DNA of 64,000 nt from Azospirillum sp. RU38E (GCF_900188385.1 NZ_FZOI01000009.1:1-64000); one strand, 5' to 3'; counted from the first letter of the stretch, positions 9,354-18,285 are shown. The notes: generated by a model not told the origin, from the letters alone. Numbers and translations are program-made.

Positions 9354-10154
9354 GTGGATCAGGGGGCAGCAAGCGGGATTACGGACCGGCTGATAGAGGC
9401 GCGGCGGCAGGGCAACGCCGCGGGCGCGGTGGCGCTGGAATGCGCACCGGCGACGGTTGACGATGCGTATCAGGTGCAGGAAATCACCGCCCAACGGCTG
9501 GGCGGGCTGGTGGCCGGTTACAAGATCGGCCTGACCGCACCGGGGCCGCGCCAGGCGATGGGAGCCACGGCGCCCATCGCCGGTTTCCTGCCCGCCGACG
9601 CCATATTGTCATCCCCCGCGTCGGCGCGGGTGACCGCACGGCATATGCGGGTGGCGGAGGCAGAGCTGGTGGTTGAACTGGCGCGCGACCTGCTGCCCGG
9701 TGATGGGCCGGTGACGGTGGCGGATGTGGCGGGCGCCGTGGCCGCACTTTATGCCGGGATCGAGATTTGCGATTGCCGTTTCATCAGCGATGATGTCCCC
9801 CTGCCGGCCCTGATCGCCGATAATGGCTTTGCCGACCGGCTGGTCATCGGGGACAGGCTGGACCTGCCGGTTGATCAATTGGACACGATCCCCGTCCGGC
9901 TGGACCGCAGCCAGGGCAGCAGCGTGGAAGGTTCCACCGCCCGGATCGATGGCGGGCCGCTGGCTGCCATCGCCTGGCTGGCCAATCATCTGGCCGCACG
10001 CGGCCAATTTTTGCGGGCGGGGCAGAAGGTGGCGACCGGCAGTTGCACCGGAATTACCACCCTGGAGGCCGATGAAACTGTCATCGTGGTCTTCCCCGGT
10101 CCCGCCACCGCATCATTCACCTTTCAACAGGTTTCCGCAGAGGAGGAGCGTTAA
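9354..10154 (+). CDS. 2-keto-4-pentenoate hydratase-like protein (FAH-fold)
   Basis: Cytosolic protein of 266 residues related to MhpD-type hydratases and 4-oxalocrotonate decarboxylases, which act on 2-hydroxy-dienoates from meta-cleavage pathways. Landmarks are the N-terminal DAYQVQEITAQRL, KIGLTAPGPRQAMG near residue 60, and the acidic metal-binding stretch AEAELVVELARDL near residue 105. The start is a GTG at 9354 after GGGAGCAGG. The stop shares a base with the next start (TAATG), so translation is coupled to the SDR. It leads the plus-strand catabolic operon. Confidence 0.85.
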   Translation: MDQGAASGITDRLIEARRQGNAAGAVALECAPATVDDAYQVQEITAQRLGGLVAGYKIGLTAPGPRQAMGATAPIAGFLPADAILSSPASARVTARHMRVAEAELVVELARDLLPGDGPVTVADVAGAVAALYAGIEICDCRFISDDVPLPALIADNGFADRLVIGDRLDLPVDQLDTIPVRLDRSQGSSVEGSTARIDGGPLAAIAWLANHLAARGQFLRAGQKVATGSCTGITTLEADETVIVVFPGPATASFTFQQVSAEEER

Positions 10155-10957
10155 TGTCATTTGATCTGCAAGTGGCCGGTCGCGTGGCCATCATCACCGG
10201 CGGCAGCGTCGGCATCGGCAAGGCCACGGCGCTGCGTCTGGCCCAGGAAGGGGCCACCGTCGTAATCGCCGCCCGCAGCGCGGACGCGCTGGAAGCCGCC
10301 GCGGCGGAAATCCGCAGCAAGACCGGCGGCACCGTGGTCGGCATCACCGCCGACACCTCCCGCAAGGATTCCGTCAACGCCCTGGTGGCGGAAACGGTGC
10401 AGCGCTTTGGCGCTGTACATATCCTGGTCAACTGCGCCGCCGCCCCGGGTGGTCTGGTGCGCAACAATATCGAAGAGGCGGAAGAGGAAGCGCTCGCCGC
10501 CGACCTGAACACCAAGCTGATCGGCTATTTCCGCACCTGCAAGGCCTGCGTGCCGCATATGCGGGCCGCCGGCTGGGGCCGCATCATCAATGTCGGCGGG
10601 CTGACCGCGCGGTCGACCGAGGCGTTGAGCGGCCTGCGCAACACCGCCCTGGTGCATCTGACCAAGACACTGTCCGACCAGTTGGGTCCGTTCGGCATCA
10701 CGGTGAATATCGTGCATCCCGGCGTCACCTGGACCGAGCATGTGGAATCCTGGTTCCAGGAATTGGCCGACCGCGAAGGCATCAGCCTGGAAGCCTTCAC
10801 CAAGCGGGAGGCTTCTGATCCCGCCGCCATCCGCCGCCCGCTGCGCACGGAAGAGGTGGCCGACCCCATCGTCTTCCTGGCCTCCGGTCTGGCCAGCGGC
10901 ATCACGGGCGAGTCCATCGCGGTGGATGGCGGCCTGTCGCGCGCCGTGTTCCTGTAA
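10154..10957 (+). CDS. SDR-family protein with non-canonical active site (copy 1)
   Basis: Rossmann-fold short-chain dehydrogenase of 267 residues. The nucleotide-binding TGGSVGIG motif at residues 15-22 is intact. The usual catalytic Ser and the Tyr-x3-Lys pair are absent. Aligned on the following helix (HLTKTLSDQLG), the Tyr-x3-Lys positions read S159-G-L-R-N163, and the Ser position lies in NVGGL. The C-terminal GESIAVDGG stretch is normal. It shares these changes with the SDR at 16850, so the pair belongs to one divergent subfamily. Function may be non-oxidoreductive or use other residues. It is coupled to the upstream hydratase gene by a one-base overlap. Confidence 0.88.
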   Translation: MSFDLQVAGRVAIITGGSVGIGKATALRLAQEGATVVIAARSADALEAAAAEIRSKTGGTVVGITADTSRKDSVNALVAETVQRFGAVHILVNCAAAPGGLVRNNIEEAEEEALAADLNTKLIGYFRTCKACVPHMRAAGWGRIINVGGLTARSTEALSGLRNTALVHLTKTLSDQLGPFGITVNIVHPGVTWTEHVESWFQELADREGISLEAFTKREASDPAAIRRPLRTEEVADPIVFLASGLASGITGESIAVDGGLSRAVFL

Positions 10958-10960
10958 GGG

Positions 10961-11050
10961 GGATGGGGCGAGGGGCTCCGGCACGGTGAAGGTTGTTGCC
11001 TGCCTCGCAAACTTGTTGAGGCTGCACCGGCGCCCCCTCGTTCCCCATCC
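10961..11050. other. Long imperfect hairpin between the SDR and the AA_synth gene
   Basis: GGATGGGGCGAGGGGCTCCGG just after the SDR stop pairs imperfectly with CCGGCGCCCCCTCGTTCCCC and its neighbouring bases up to 11050. It could terminate or attenuate transcription between the first two genes and the rest of the operon. There is no T-tract after it, so a simple intrinsic terminator is doubtful. Confidence 0.45.
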
Positions 11051-11075
11051 ACAACAGCAAGCCCTCTTGTGGCCT

Positions 11076-11131
11076 AATTGTTGTTATTTCGGAACTGTAA
11101 CTCTTTAAATCAGCGAATTGTTGTGTTATCG
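11076..11131. promoter_or_regulatory. Two TTGTTG-type direct repeats upstream of the AA_synth gene
   Basis: AATTGTTGTTATTTCG starts at 11076 and AATTGTTGTGTTATCG at 11116, 40 bases apart, in the leader of the gene starting at 11184. Similar elements occur in front of the LysR gene and the TonB receptor at 19.2-19.4 kb. A LysR-type binding region is the likely explanation, inferred from similarity only. Confidence 0.45.
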
Positions 11132-11183
11132 ATCCAATGGTGATCGTCACAACAGTGACGCACAGCGGTGAGGAGGAAAGACC

Positions 11184-11792
11184 ATGGTATCCCGCCCAGC
11201 CAATTTTAACGGGCTTCATATCCGTAAATGGTACAGCTTCGAGGAAGAGACGCTGGCCCTGGAATCCGGCCGTCTGGCCGATGGCGATCCGGTGGTGAAG
11301 ATCGTCGTCGCCGCTGCGATCCATAACCCCCATGCCGGCACCTGGACGGACTCGTTTGAGACCGTCATCAAGGAATCCGCTGCCCTGGGTGTGGAATTCG
11401 GCCGCCGGCTGGTCACCGCCCTGAATGGCCGCAAGGCCGAAAGCTATGGCAAGTCCTGCATTGTCGGCGTCAATGGCGAGTACGAGCACGGCAACGCCTT
11501 CCTGACCACGGATTTTGCCAACCCGATCCGCGATGCCCTGGGCGGCGCGCTGGCCTGGGTGCCGTCGACCGGCAAGCGTGGCGGGCCGGGGACGGAGATT
11601 GACATTCCGCTGGCGCACAAGGATGCGCTCTATGTCCGCTCCCACTATGACACCATGTCGGTGATCTTCCCGGATGCGCCGGGGCCGGATGAAGTGCTGA
11701 TCGCCATGGTGGTGGCGACCCGTGGCCGCCTGCACGCCCGCCTGGGCGGCATCAAGGTGGCGGAGATCGAGGGCAAGGACGGGTTGCGCTGA
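11184..11792 (+). CDS. AA_synth (DUF1185) family protein
   Basis: Protein of 202 residues of the PF06684 group, annotated only as amino acid synthesis family. Recognisable stretches are RKWYSFEEETLALESG near the start, AAAIHNPHAG near 50, SYGKSCIVGVNGEYEHGNAFL near 95, and HYDTMSVIFPDAPGPDE near 155. No signal peptide or membrane segment is present. The start follows a strong GAGGAGG site. Members of this family are often found beside hydrolases and transporters of catabolic clusters, and the biochemical role is unestablished. It precedes the alpha/beta hydrolase by three bases. Confidence 0.8.
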   Translation: MVSRPANFNGLHIRKWYSFEEETLALESGRLADGDPVVKIVVAAAIHNPHAGTWTDSFETVIKESAALGVEFGRRLVTALNGRKAESYGKSCIVGVNGEYEHGNAFLTTDFANPIRDALGGALAWVPSTGKRGGPGTEIDIPLAHKDALYVRSHYDTMSVIFPDAPGPDEVLIAMVVATRGRLHARLGGIKVAEIEGKDGLR

Positions 11793-11795
11793 GCC

Positions 11796-12725
11796 ATGAC
11801 ACAGGATCGTGCAGAAGCACCGCCGCCCCTGCCCGCGCGGCTGCCCGGAGAGCGGGAGAGCTTCGCCCTGATCAATGGCCTGCGTCTGCGGGTGCGTGAA
11901 TGGGGTGATGTGGGTCTGCCGGCGGTCGTGCTTCTGCACGGTCTGCGCGGCTTTTCCGGAACCTGGCGGTATCTGGCGCGGCGGCTTGCCGGCCAATACC
12001 GGCTGATCGCCCTGGACCAGCGGGGCCGGGGCGACAGCGACTGGGACCCCGGCCACAATTACTATACCGACGCCTATCTGGCCGATCTGGAAGCGCTGGT
12101 GGACCAGTTGAAACTGGACCGCTTCACCCTGCTCGGCCATTCGATGGGCGGTACGACATCCTATGTTTATGCCAGCCGTCATCCGGAACGGCTGCGTGCG
12201 CTCGTCATTGAAGATATCGCGCCGGGATCATCGATCCAGGGGGCCGGGGCGGAGCGCATCGTCAATGAAATGGCGAAGCTGCCCGCCAGTTTCACCTCCT
12301 GGACCGAAGCGCGGGCCTATTGGCGCGCCGCGCGCCCTTCCCTCAGTGACGCAGCGATTGATGAACGGGTGGCGGAAAGCCTGAAGGCCACACCAACCGG
12401 CACCATCACCTGGCGTTATGATGCCGAGGGCATCCGCCAGACCCGCATGAATCCCGACCCGGCCCGGATCGTCGATCTGTGGCCGGTGGTGGACAGCCTG
12501 CGCATTCCCACCCTGATTGTGCGCGGGGGGCGGTCGGATTTCTGCCCCCTGGCGACGGTGGAGGCCATGCTGTCCCGCAACCCCCATATCCGTCAGGTGA
12601 CGGTGCCGGATGCCGGCCACTATGTCCATGACGATGCCCCCGACACATTCGGTGCCCTGATTAACGGGTTCCTTGACGAGACTTTGCAGATAGCCACTCA
12701 GGCAGGAGGTTCTCATGGCGATTGA
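11796..12725 (+). CDS. Alpha/beta hydrolase
   Basis: Cytosolic hydrolase of 309 residues. The oxyanion-hole HG motif is in VVLLHGLRGFSG near 47-54, and the nucleophile elbow is Gly-His-Ser116-Met-Gly. The catalytic His is in PDAGHYVHDD near the C-terminus, and an Asp on the preceding strand in VRGGRSDF is a candidate acid. The pattern fits meta-cleavage product hydrolases, esterases and lactonases. It overlaps the aminotransferase start by 11 bases, so it is co-translated within the operon. Substrate cannot be told from sequence. Confidence 0.9.
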   Translation: MTQDRAEAPPPLPARLPGERESFALINGLRLRVREWGDVGLPAVVLLHGLRGFSGTWRYLARRLAGQYRLIALDQRGRGDSDWDPGHNYYTDAYLADLEALVDQLKLDRFTLLGHSMGGTTSYVYASRHPERLRALVIEDIAPGSSIQGAGAERIVNEMAKLPASFTSWTEARAYWRAARPSLSDAAIDERVAESLKATPTGTITWRYDAEGIRQTRMNPDPARIVDLWPVVDSLRIPTLIVRGGRSDFCPLATVEAMLSRNPHIRQVTVPDAGHYVHDDAPDTFGALINGFLDETLQIATQAGGSHGD

Positions 12726-14085
12726 TATCCAGCGGGCCGGCGAGATCGACAAGTCGTCGCTGTTCCACGCCTTCACCTGGGTCTCTGACCTGAAGCGCGA
12801 AGGCCCGACCATCATGTCGGAAGCCCAGGGGGTGCGCATCCGCGACATCCATGGCAATGAATATATCGACGGCATGGCCGGTCTCTGGTGCGTCAATCTG
12901 GGCTATGGCCGGCCGGACATCGTGCAGGCCATTGCCGAACAGAGCGCGCGCCTGTCCTTCTTCCACACCTTCAACGGCATGTCGACCGATGTGGCCGCTG
13001 AATGTGCGCAGGCCCTGCTGGCCCGCGCCCCGGTGCCGATGGCGCGCGTCTTCTTTGGTGCGTCGGGCAGCGATGCCAATGAAACCCAGATCAAGCTGAT
13101 CTGGTATTATAACAACCTGCTGGGCCGCCCGAAGAAGAAGAAGATCATCGCCCGCTGGAACAGCTATCACGGTTCCGGTGTCGTCACCGGCGGCCTGACC
13201 GGCCTGCCCAACATGCATGGTCTGTTCGACCTGCCGCTGGGGCCGATCCTGCATGTCTCCAGCCCCAACTATTACCGCTATGCGCCTGAGGGGATGAGCG
13301 AGCGTGACTTCTCCCGCCAGCTCGCCGCCGAACTGGAAGCGACGATCCTGAAGGAGGGGCCGGAGACGGTGGCCGCCTTCTTCGCCGAACCGGTGATCGG
13401 TGCCGGCGGCCTGATCCCGCCGCCCGAAGGCTATTTCGAAGAGATCGTACCGATCCTGGAAAAGTACGATGTGCTGTTGGTGCTGGACGAGGTCGTCTCC
13501 GGCTTTGGCCGCCTGGGCAGCTATTGGGGCAGCCAGATTTACAATCTGAAGCCGGACCTGATCACGGCGGCCAAGGGTGTCACCAGCGGTTACTTCCCCA
13601 TGTCCGCCTCCTTCGTGTCGGAACGGATCTGGAGCGTGATTGAAAGCGAGGCCGACCGCGCCGGCCTGTTCGCCCATGGCTACACCTATTCCGCCCATCC
13701 GGTCGGGGCCGCCGCTGCCCTGGCAACGCTGCGCGCCATCGACGAGGAGCATATCGTCGAGAATGCGGCGGCACGCGGGGCGGAACTGCAGGCCAAGATG
13801 CGGGCAGCACTGGGCGACCATCGGCTGGTCGGCAATATCCGTGGCGTCGGCATGATGATCGGTGTGGAACTGGTGCAGGATCGCGCCACCAAGGCCCCCC
13901 TGCCCCCGGCCAACCGCACCGGCCGTCAGGTGCTGCAGGCGGCGGCGTCGAAGGGCCTGATCACCCGCGCCCTGGGCGACACGCTGGTCCTGTCCCCGCC
14001 GCTGGTGGCGACCGCCGCCGATATCGACGAAATCGTCGGTCGCTTTGCCAGCGCCGTAGAGCAGGTGGCGGAGGGCATTCGATGA
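12715..14085 (+). CDS. Class III PLP-dependent aminotransferase
   Basis: Protein of 456 residues of the omega-amino acid:pyruvate / beta-alanine aminotransferase group. It shows FFGASGSDANET near 113-123 for PLP phosphate binding, the YHGSG motif at about 151, the cofactor-contacting Asp258 in LVLDEV, and the Schiff-base Lys287 in TAAKGVTSGY. It would transfer the amino group from an omega- or beta-amino acid or amine to pyruvate or 2-oxoglutarate. It lies between the hydrolase and the ThDP enzyme, overlapping both, so deamination is probably part of the pathway encoded here. Confidence 0.93.
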   Translation: MAIDIQRAGEIDKSSLFHAFTWVSDLKREGPTIMSEAQGVRIRDIHGNEYIDGMAGLWCVNLGYGRPDIVQAIAEQSARLSFFHTFNGMSTDVAAECAQALLARAPVPMARVFFGASGSDANETQIKLIWYYNNLLGRPKKKKIIARWNSYHGSGVVTGGLTGLPNMHGLFDLPLGPILHVSSPNYYRYAPEGMSERDFSRQLAAELEATILKEGPETVAAFFAEPVIGAGGLIPPPEGYFEEIVPILEKYDVLLVLDEVVSGFGRLGSYWGSQIYNLKPDLITAAKGVTSGYFPMSASFVSERIWSVIESEADRAGLFAHGYTYSAHPVGAAAALATLRAIDEEHIVENAAARGAELQAKMRAALGDHRLVGNIRGVGMMIGVELVQDRATKAPLPPANRTGRQVLQAAASKGLITRALGDTLVLSPPLVATAADIDEIVGRFASAVEQVAEGIR

Positions 14086-15641
14086 CAACAGAGACGGATG
14101 GCGCCGCCTTCCTGGTGCGCTATGCCCATGCGGCCGGGATTGATATCTGCTTTGCCAATCCCGGCACCACGGAACTGGATCTGGTCGGCGCGCTTCGGGT
14201 GGAACCCGGCATACGCGCCGTGCTGGGCCTGTTCGAAGGGGTGTGCACGGGGGCGGCCGATGGCTATGCCCGCGTCAGTGGCCGCCCGGCCCTGACCCTG
14301 CTGCATCTGGGCCCCGGCCTCGCCAATGGGTTGGCCAATCTGCACAATGCGCGTCGGGCCGGCTCGCCCATGGTCAATATCATTGGCGACCATGCCACTT
14401 GGCACCTGCGTTTCGATGCGCCGCTGACCTCGGACATCGACACGCTGGCCCGGCCCATGTCGGGGGCGGTGGTGCGGCTGGACAGCAAAGCGACCTATGC
14501 GGTGGATGTGGAACGCGCCTTCAAGGCCGCCGCCGACCGCAAGATCGTCACCCTGGTGGCCCCCACCGACCTGATGGTGGCCCCGTTCCCCGCACCGGAC
14601 CTGCAACAGGCTGCGGCCCTGGCGTCGCCGTCGCGTTCCCCGGTGGAGGCGGCACGGGTGGCCGCCAGCCGGGCGCGGCTGGACCGGGGCGGGGATATCG
14701 TCCTGCTGCTGGGCGGCAATGCTCTGACAGAACGCGGCGTGCGGGCCGCCGGCCGGGTGGCAGCGGCCACGGGTGCCCGGCTGCTGATGGAAACCTATCC
14801 GGCCATCGCCAGCCTGGGCGGCGACCTGCCCCGGCTGGAACGGCTGGCCTATTTCCCCGAAGATATCGTGCGCCAAATCGCCGGCGCCGAGGTTGTTCTG
14901 GCCGGCGCCCGCCCGCCCGTCAGCTATTTCGGCTATGAAGGCCGGCCCAGCGAGCCGGTGCCGGCGGAAAGCCAGACCCTGCTGGCCACGCCCGACGAGG
15001 ATGCGGTGGACGCGCTGGAACGGCTGGCTGAAGCGGTGCAGGGCCTGCCCCATTCCCGCCCTGCGGCCAGCCCGCCGCCCGTGCCCGCTGCCAGCGCCAA
15101 CCTGTCGCCCGACGGGATTGTGGAAGAGGTGCTGGCCCGGATGCCGGAAGATGCCATCGTTTCCATCGAAGGCTCCACCCTGGGCGGCCCCTATCTGCGC
15201 CAAGCCCACCGGGCGCCGCGCCATCGGGTGATGACCAATACCGGTGGCGCCATCGGCCAGGGCCTGCCCTGCGCGTTGGGTGCCGCCCTGGCTGCACCAG
15301 GCACGCGGGTGATCGCCCTGCAATCGGACGGCAGCGCCCAATATACGCTGCAGGCTTTGTGGACCATGGCGCGGGAAAAGGTGCCCGTCACCATCGTCAT
15401 CGCCGCCAATCATCGCTACGCCATCCTGCAAACGGAATTGAAGCGGTCGGGTATCCCGCTTGATGCCGAGGTGGTGGCGGGGCTGACCCGGCTGGACCAG
15501 CCGGCCGTCGATTGGGTGGCCCTGGCGACCGGTTACGGCGTGCCGGCGGTCAAGGCGGTGACACCGGAAGAATTCGCCGCCGGGCTGCAAAAAGGTCTGG
15601 CAACCGATGGTCCCTTTCTGATCCAGGCTGAACTGGACTGA
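14082..15641 (+). CDS. ThDP-dependent enzyme of the acetolactate synthase / benzoylformate decarboxylase family
   Basis: Protein of 519 residues with the three-domain layout of ThDP decarboxylases and synthases. The cofactor-activating glutamate is Glu52 in GLFEGVCTGAADGYAR. The pyrimidine-binding region is near HLGPGLANGLAN, and the diphosphate/Mg2+ motif begins SDGSAQYTLQALW with its Asn in IAANHRY. The first glycine of the classical GDG motif is serine here, a change also seen in some unassigned acetolactate-synthase-like proteins. The length is shorter than true IlvB, and no small subunit is present, so a catabolic decarboxylase or lyase of a 2-oxo acid is more likely than branched-chain synthesis. 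Confidence 0.88.
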   Translation: MTTETDGAAFLVRYAHAAGIDICFANPGTTELDLVGALRVEPGIRAVLGLFEGVCTGAADGYARVSGRPALTLLHLGPGLANGLANLHNARRAGSPMVNIIGDHATWHLRFDAPLTSDIDTLARPMSGAVVRLDSKATYAVDVERAFKAAADRKIVTLVAPTDLMVAPFPAPDLQQAAALASPSRSPVEAARVAASRARLDRGGDIVLLLGGNALTERGVRAAGRVAAATGARLLMETYPAIASLGGDLPRLERLAYFPEDIVRQIAGAEVVLAGARPPVSYFGYEGRPSEPVPAESQTLLATPDEDAVDALERLAEAVQGLPHSRPAASPPPVPAASANLSPDGIVEEVLARMPEDAIVSIEGSTLGGPYLRQAHRAPRHRVMTNTGGAIGQGLPCALGAALAAPGTRVIALQSDGSAQYTLQALWTMAREKVPVTIVIAANHRYAILQTELKRSGIPLDAEVVAGLTRLDQPAVDWVALATGYGVPAVKAVTPEEFAAGLQKGLATDGPFLIQAELD

Positions 15642-15680
15642 CAGCGACCCCCTTCAAAAAGAACGCTTCGGGAGGCGGCT

Positions 15681-16853
15681 ATGGGAGCAGGGTCAAAAAG
15701 TCAGGCACGGGTTATTGTTGCGGCCACCGCCATCGGCATCCAGGGAGCGTTGATCAATTGGATGGTCCCCGGCTTCATGGCGTTGTTCGGCCAGCAGGGG
15801 GCACTGGACAACCAGGAGGTCGGCTATGTCGCCGCCTGGGAAATCAATGCCATGGCACTGACCATCGGCCTCAGCACCTTTCTGATCCCGCGCATTAACT
15901 GGCGGGTGCTGGTGGGGCTGGGTCTGGGGCTGATGGCGGTGGGGAATATCGGTACCGGGTTCAGCCACACGTTCGACAGTATCCTGATTGCGCGTGTGGT
16001 GACCGGGGCCGGTGAAGGGATTGCCATCGGCCTTTCCTTCGCCACGCTGGGGCGGACGGCGCTGCCCGACCGTGCCTTTGCCATCTATCTGTTTATTGGC
16101 GCGCTGATCAGCGCGTTTTTATTGCTGGTGCTGCCCTGGTTGCAGCAATCGGCAGGATCGTCGCCGCTGTTCATCGCCAATGGCCTGATCAGCGCCCTGG
16201 TCGGGGCCTTCCTGGTCTGGCTGCCCGATGGGCATCAGGGGGGATCGGATCATCCGCAAAGGGCCAGCGCGCCCATCCATTGGCGGCTGGCACTGGGGGG
16301 GCTGGCGGGCTCCTTCCTCTACTTCCTGGCCCAGGGTGCCACCTTCAGCTATCTGGAGAAGATCGGCGATGCCAGCACCATCACGGCCGAACAGATCGGT
16401 CTGGCGCTGGCCATGGCCAATCTCAGCGGTGCCGGCGGTGCCGGTGTCGCCGGGCTGTTGCCGCCGCGCTGGGGACGGGGCTGGCCGCTGATCATCAGCG
16501 GCGCGCTCTCCGTTATCAGCTTCCTGGCCCTGCGCGGTCAGGTTTCGCTGGGGCTTTTCATTGCGGCGGCCGTGGGCATGACCTTCGCCTGGAACCTGTC
16601 GCAGCCCCTGCTGTCCGGCCTGTGCAGCGATGCCGATGCCGATGGACGCATTGTCTGCGCCATGGGGTCGATCCAGACAGTGGGCTTCGGTTTTGGCCCG
16701 GCGATTGCAGCCTTGTTGCTGACCGGGAATGATTTTTCACCCGTGCTGTGGACCAGCACCCTGACCCTGATTGCAAGCGTTGTCGTGATGCTGGCCGGCA
16801 TGACACCGGCAGGCCGCAGCCGCTATCCCGCCACCGGAGAGTTGAAGCCATGA
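15681..16853 (+). CDS. Major facilitator superfamily transporter
   Basis: Inner-membrane carrier of 390 residues with about twelve hydrophobic segments separated by short charged loops, such as FLIPRINWRVLVGLGLGL and DRAFAIYLFIG. The first loop and TM4 region (VVTGAGEGIAIGLS) look MFS-like, but no substrate-specific motif is evident. It starts after GGGAGG, 39 bases beyond the ThDP gene. Its stop overlaps the next SDR start as ATGA. By position it imports the substrate or exports an intermediate of the operon. Confidence 0.88.
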   Translation: MGAGSKSQARVIVAATAIGIQGALINWMVPGFMALFGQQGALDNQEVGYVAAWEINAMALTIGLSTFLIPRINWRVLVGLGLGLMAVGNIGTGFSHTFDSILIARVVTGAGEGIAIGLSFATLGRTALPDRAFAIYLFIGALISAFLLLVLPWLQQSAGSSPLFIANGLISALVGAFLVWLPDGHQGGSDHPQRASAPIHWRLALGGLAGSFLYFLAQGATFSYLEKIGDASTITAEQIGLALAMANLSGAGGAGVAGLLPPRWGRGWPLIISGALSVISFLALRGQVSLGLFIAAAVGMTFAWNLSQPLLSGLCSDADADGRIVCAMGSIQTVGFGFGPAIAALLLTGNDFSPVLWTSTLTLIASVVVMLAGMTPAGRSRYPATGELKP

Positions 16854-17626
16854 GCAACCCCGCCGTCATCATCACCGGCGGCACGGCCGGCATCGGGCTG
16901 GCCGTTGCCCAGGTGCTGTCGCGGGAGGGCTGGCGCGTGGCGCTGGCCAGCCGGCAGCTGGAGGGACATGACGCCGCGCGCGACTGGATCGCCGCCGATC
17001 CCACCAACCGCGCCTATGTCGCCACCGACACCCGCGATCAGGCCCGCGTCGATCAGATGGTTGCCGCGGTGCTGGAACGGTTCGGCCGGATTGACGGGCT
17101 GGTCAATGGTGCGGCCAACCCCAGCCCCATCGCTGGCCCGATTGAGGAGTTGGACCTGTCGCCGCTGCTGGGTGACCTGGATACCAAGGTTGTCGGCTAT
17201 CTGCGCTGCGCCAAGGCCGTGGTACCGGTGATGAAGCGGCAGGGGGCGGGCAGCATCGTCAATATTGGCGGCCTGACCGGCCGTTCCTCCAACACGCTCA
17301 GCGGGTTGCGCAACGCCGCCGTCAGCCATTTCACCAAAACGCTGGCGGACGAGCTGGGGCCGTTCGGCATCCGGGTCAATGCCGTGCATCCCGGTATTGT
17401 CGAGACACCGCATCTGCGGGAACTGTTCCAGTCTGAAGCCGAAGCCAGGCACTGTACCCCAGCGCAGGTAGAAGCGGACTTCGTGGCGCAAATCCCCTTG
17501 CGCCGCGTTATCCATCCCGAAGAACTGGGCCGCGTCATCGGCTTTCTGCTTTCCCCCACGCCGGTGCCCATCACGGGGGAGTCGATCGCGGTTGATGCCG
17601 GCTATTCGCGCGGGATTTACTTGTGA
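16850..17626 (+). CDS. SDR-family protein with non-canonical active site (copy 2)
   Basis: Rossmann-fold protein of 258 residues and a paralogue of the SDR at 10154. The TGGTAGIG cofactor motif at residues 9-16 is intact. The Tyr-x3-Lys positions read S151-G-L-R-N155, and the catalytic serine position lies in NIGGLTGRSS. Shared features with copy 1 include GGLT.RS, SGLRN and the C-terminal GESIAVD. The start at 16850 overlaps the MFS stop by four bases; an upstream in-frame ATG at 16748 lies inside the MFS gene and is rejected. Two diverged copies in one operon suggest sequential or heteromeric roles. Confidence 0.88.
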   Translation: MSNPAVIITGGTAGIGLAVAQVLSREGWRVALASRQLEGHDAARDWIAADPTNRAYVATDTRDQARVDQMVAAVLERFGRIDGLVNGAANPSPIAGPIEELDLSPLLGDLDTKVVGYLRCAKAVVPVMKRQGAGSIVNIGGLTGRSSNTLSGLRNAAVSHFTKTLADELGPFGIRVNAVHPGIVETPHLRELFQSEAEARHCTPAQVEADFVAQIPLRRVIHPEELGRVIGFLLSPTPVPITGESIAVDAGYSRGIYL

Positions 17627-17680
17627 ACGGCTTTCCTGTACGGCGCCGTGCAGGATGAATAAGGAAGGCAAGACAGCATC

Positions 17681-18238
17681 ATGCAAACCATAACTGCCAG
17701 CGAACGCCCGCGATATCATCTCAGCCTGCGCATCATCCATTGGTGCCGGGCGGCGGTCATCCTGGGGATGATCGCTCTCGGCTGGTGGATGGTGTCGCTT
17801 GATGATGTGGATGCGGTGAAATTCGACTGGGGCTATCCCTATCACAAATCATTCGGCATCCTGGCCTTCCTGCTGGCGCTGATCCAGCTGACCCTGCGCG
17901 GCCGGCTCGGCACGCCGGCCCCCTCCCCCCGCATGGGCCGGCTGGAAACCAAGGCGGCCCATGTGGCCCATGTGGCGCTTTATGTGTTGATGATCGCCGT
18001 GCCGCTGCTGGGCTATGCCCGGTCCAGCACCTTTCCGGAAAGCGACGGCATCTATTTCTTCGGCCTCTATCTGCCGGAACTGCTGGGCAAAAATAACGCC
18101 CTGTCGGATATTTTCAGCCAGATCCACGCCGTGGCCGCCTATAGCCTGCTGGGCCTGATCGCCCTGCATGTGGCCGGCGCCATCAAGCACCGGCTGTTCG
18201 ATAAAGACCCGCAGGATTCCCTGTCACGGATGCTGTAA
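17681..18238 (+). CDS. Cytochrome b561 family protein
   Basis: Inner-membrane di-haem b cytochrome of 185 residues with four transmembrane helices. Candidate haem ligands are His in RIIHWCRA (helix 1), His in PYHKSFG (before helix 2), and His residues in SQIHAVAAYS and ALHVAGAIKH (helices 3-4). Bacterial members move electrons between quinone and periplasmic acceptors. It is the last gene of the plus-strand operon, so it may link a dehydrogenation step to the respiratory chain. That coupling is inferred. Confidence 0.9.
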   Translation: MQTITASERPRYHLSLRIIHWCRAAVILGMIALGWWMVSLDDVDAVKFDWGYPYHKSFGILAFLLALIQLTLRGRLGTPAPSPRMGRLETKAAHVAHVALYVLMIAVPLLGYARSSTFPESDGIYFFGLYLPELLGKNNALSDIFSQIHAVAAYSLLGLIALHVAGAIKHRLFDKDPQDSLSRML

Positions 18239-18256
18239 GGGCATCATTTTAACCGT

Positions 18257-18280
18257 GCCGGGGGTTTCATCCCCCCCGGC
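18257..18280 (-). terminator. GC-rich hairpin between cytochrome b561 and the LysR gene
   Basis: GCCGGGGG (18257-18264) and CCCCCGGC (18273-18280) form an 8-bp stem with a short loop between two convergent genes. The flanking bases on the plus-strand left side (TTTTAA at about 18247-18252) give a poor T-tract for minus-strand transcripts. It probably serves the LysR gene or both genes. Confidence 0.5.
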
Positions 18281-18285
18281 CCTGG

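Noticed and set aside
14082-15641. Biosynthetic acetolactate synthase large subunit (IlvB)
   Set aside because: Shorter than IlvB, no regulatory subunit gene alongside, and its neighbours are catabolic.
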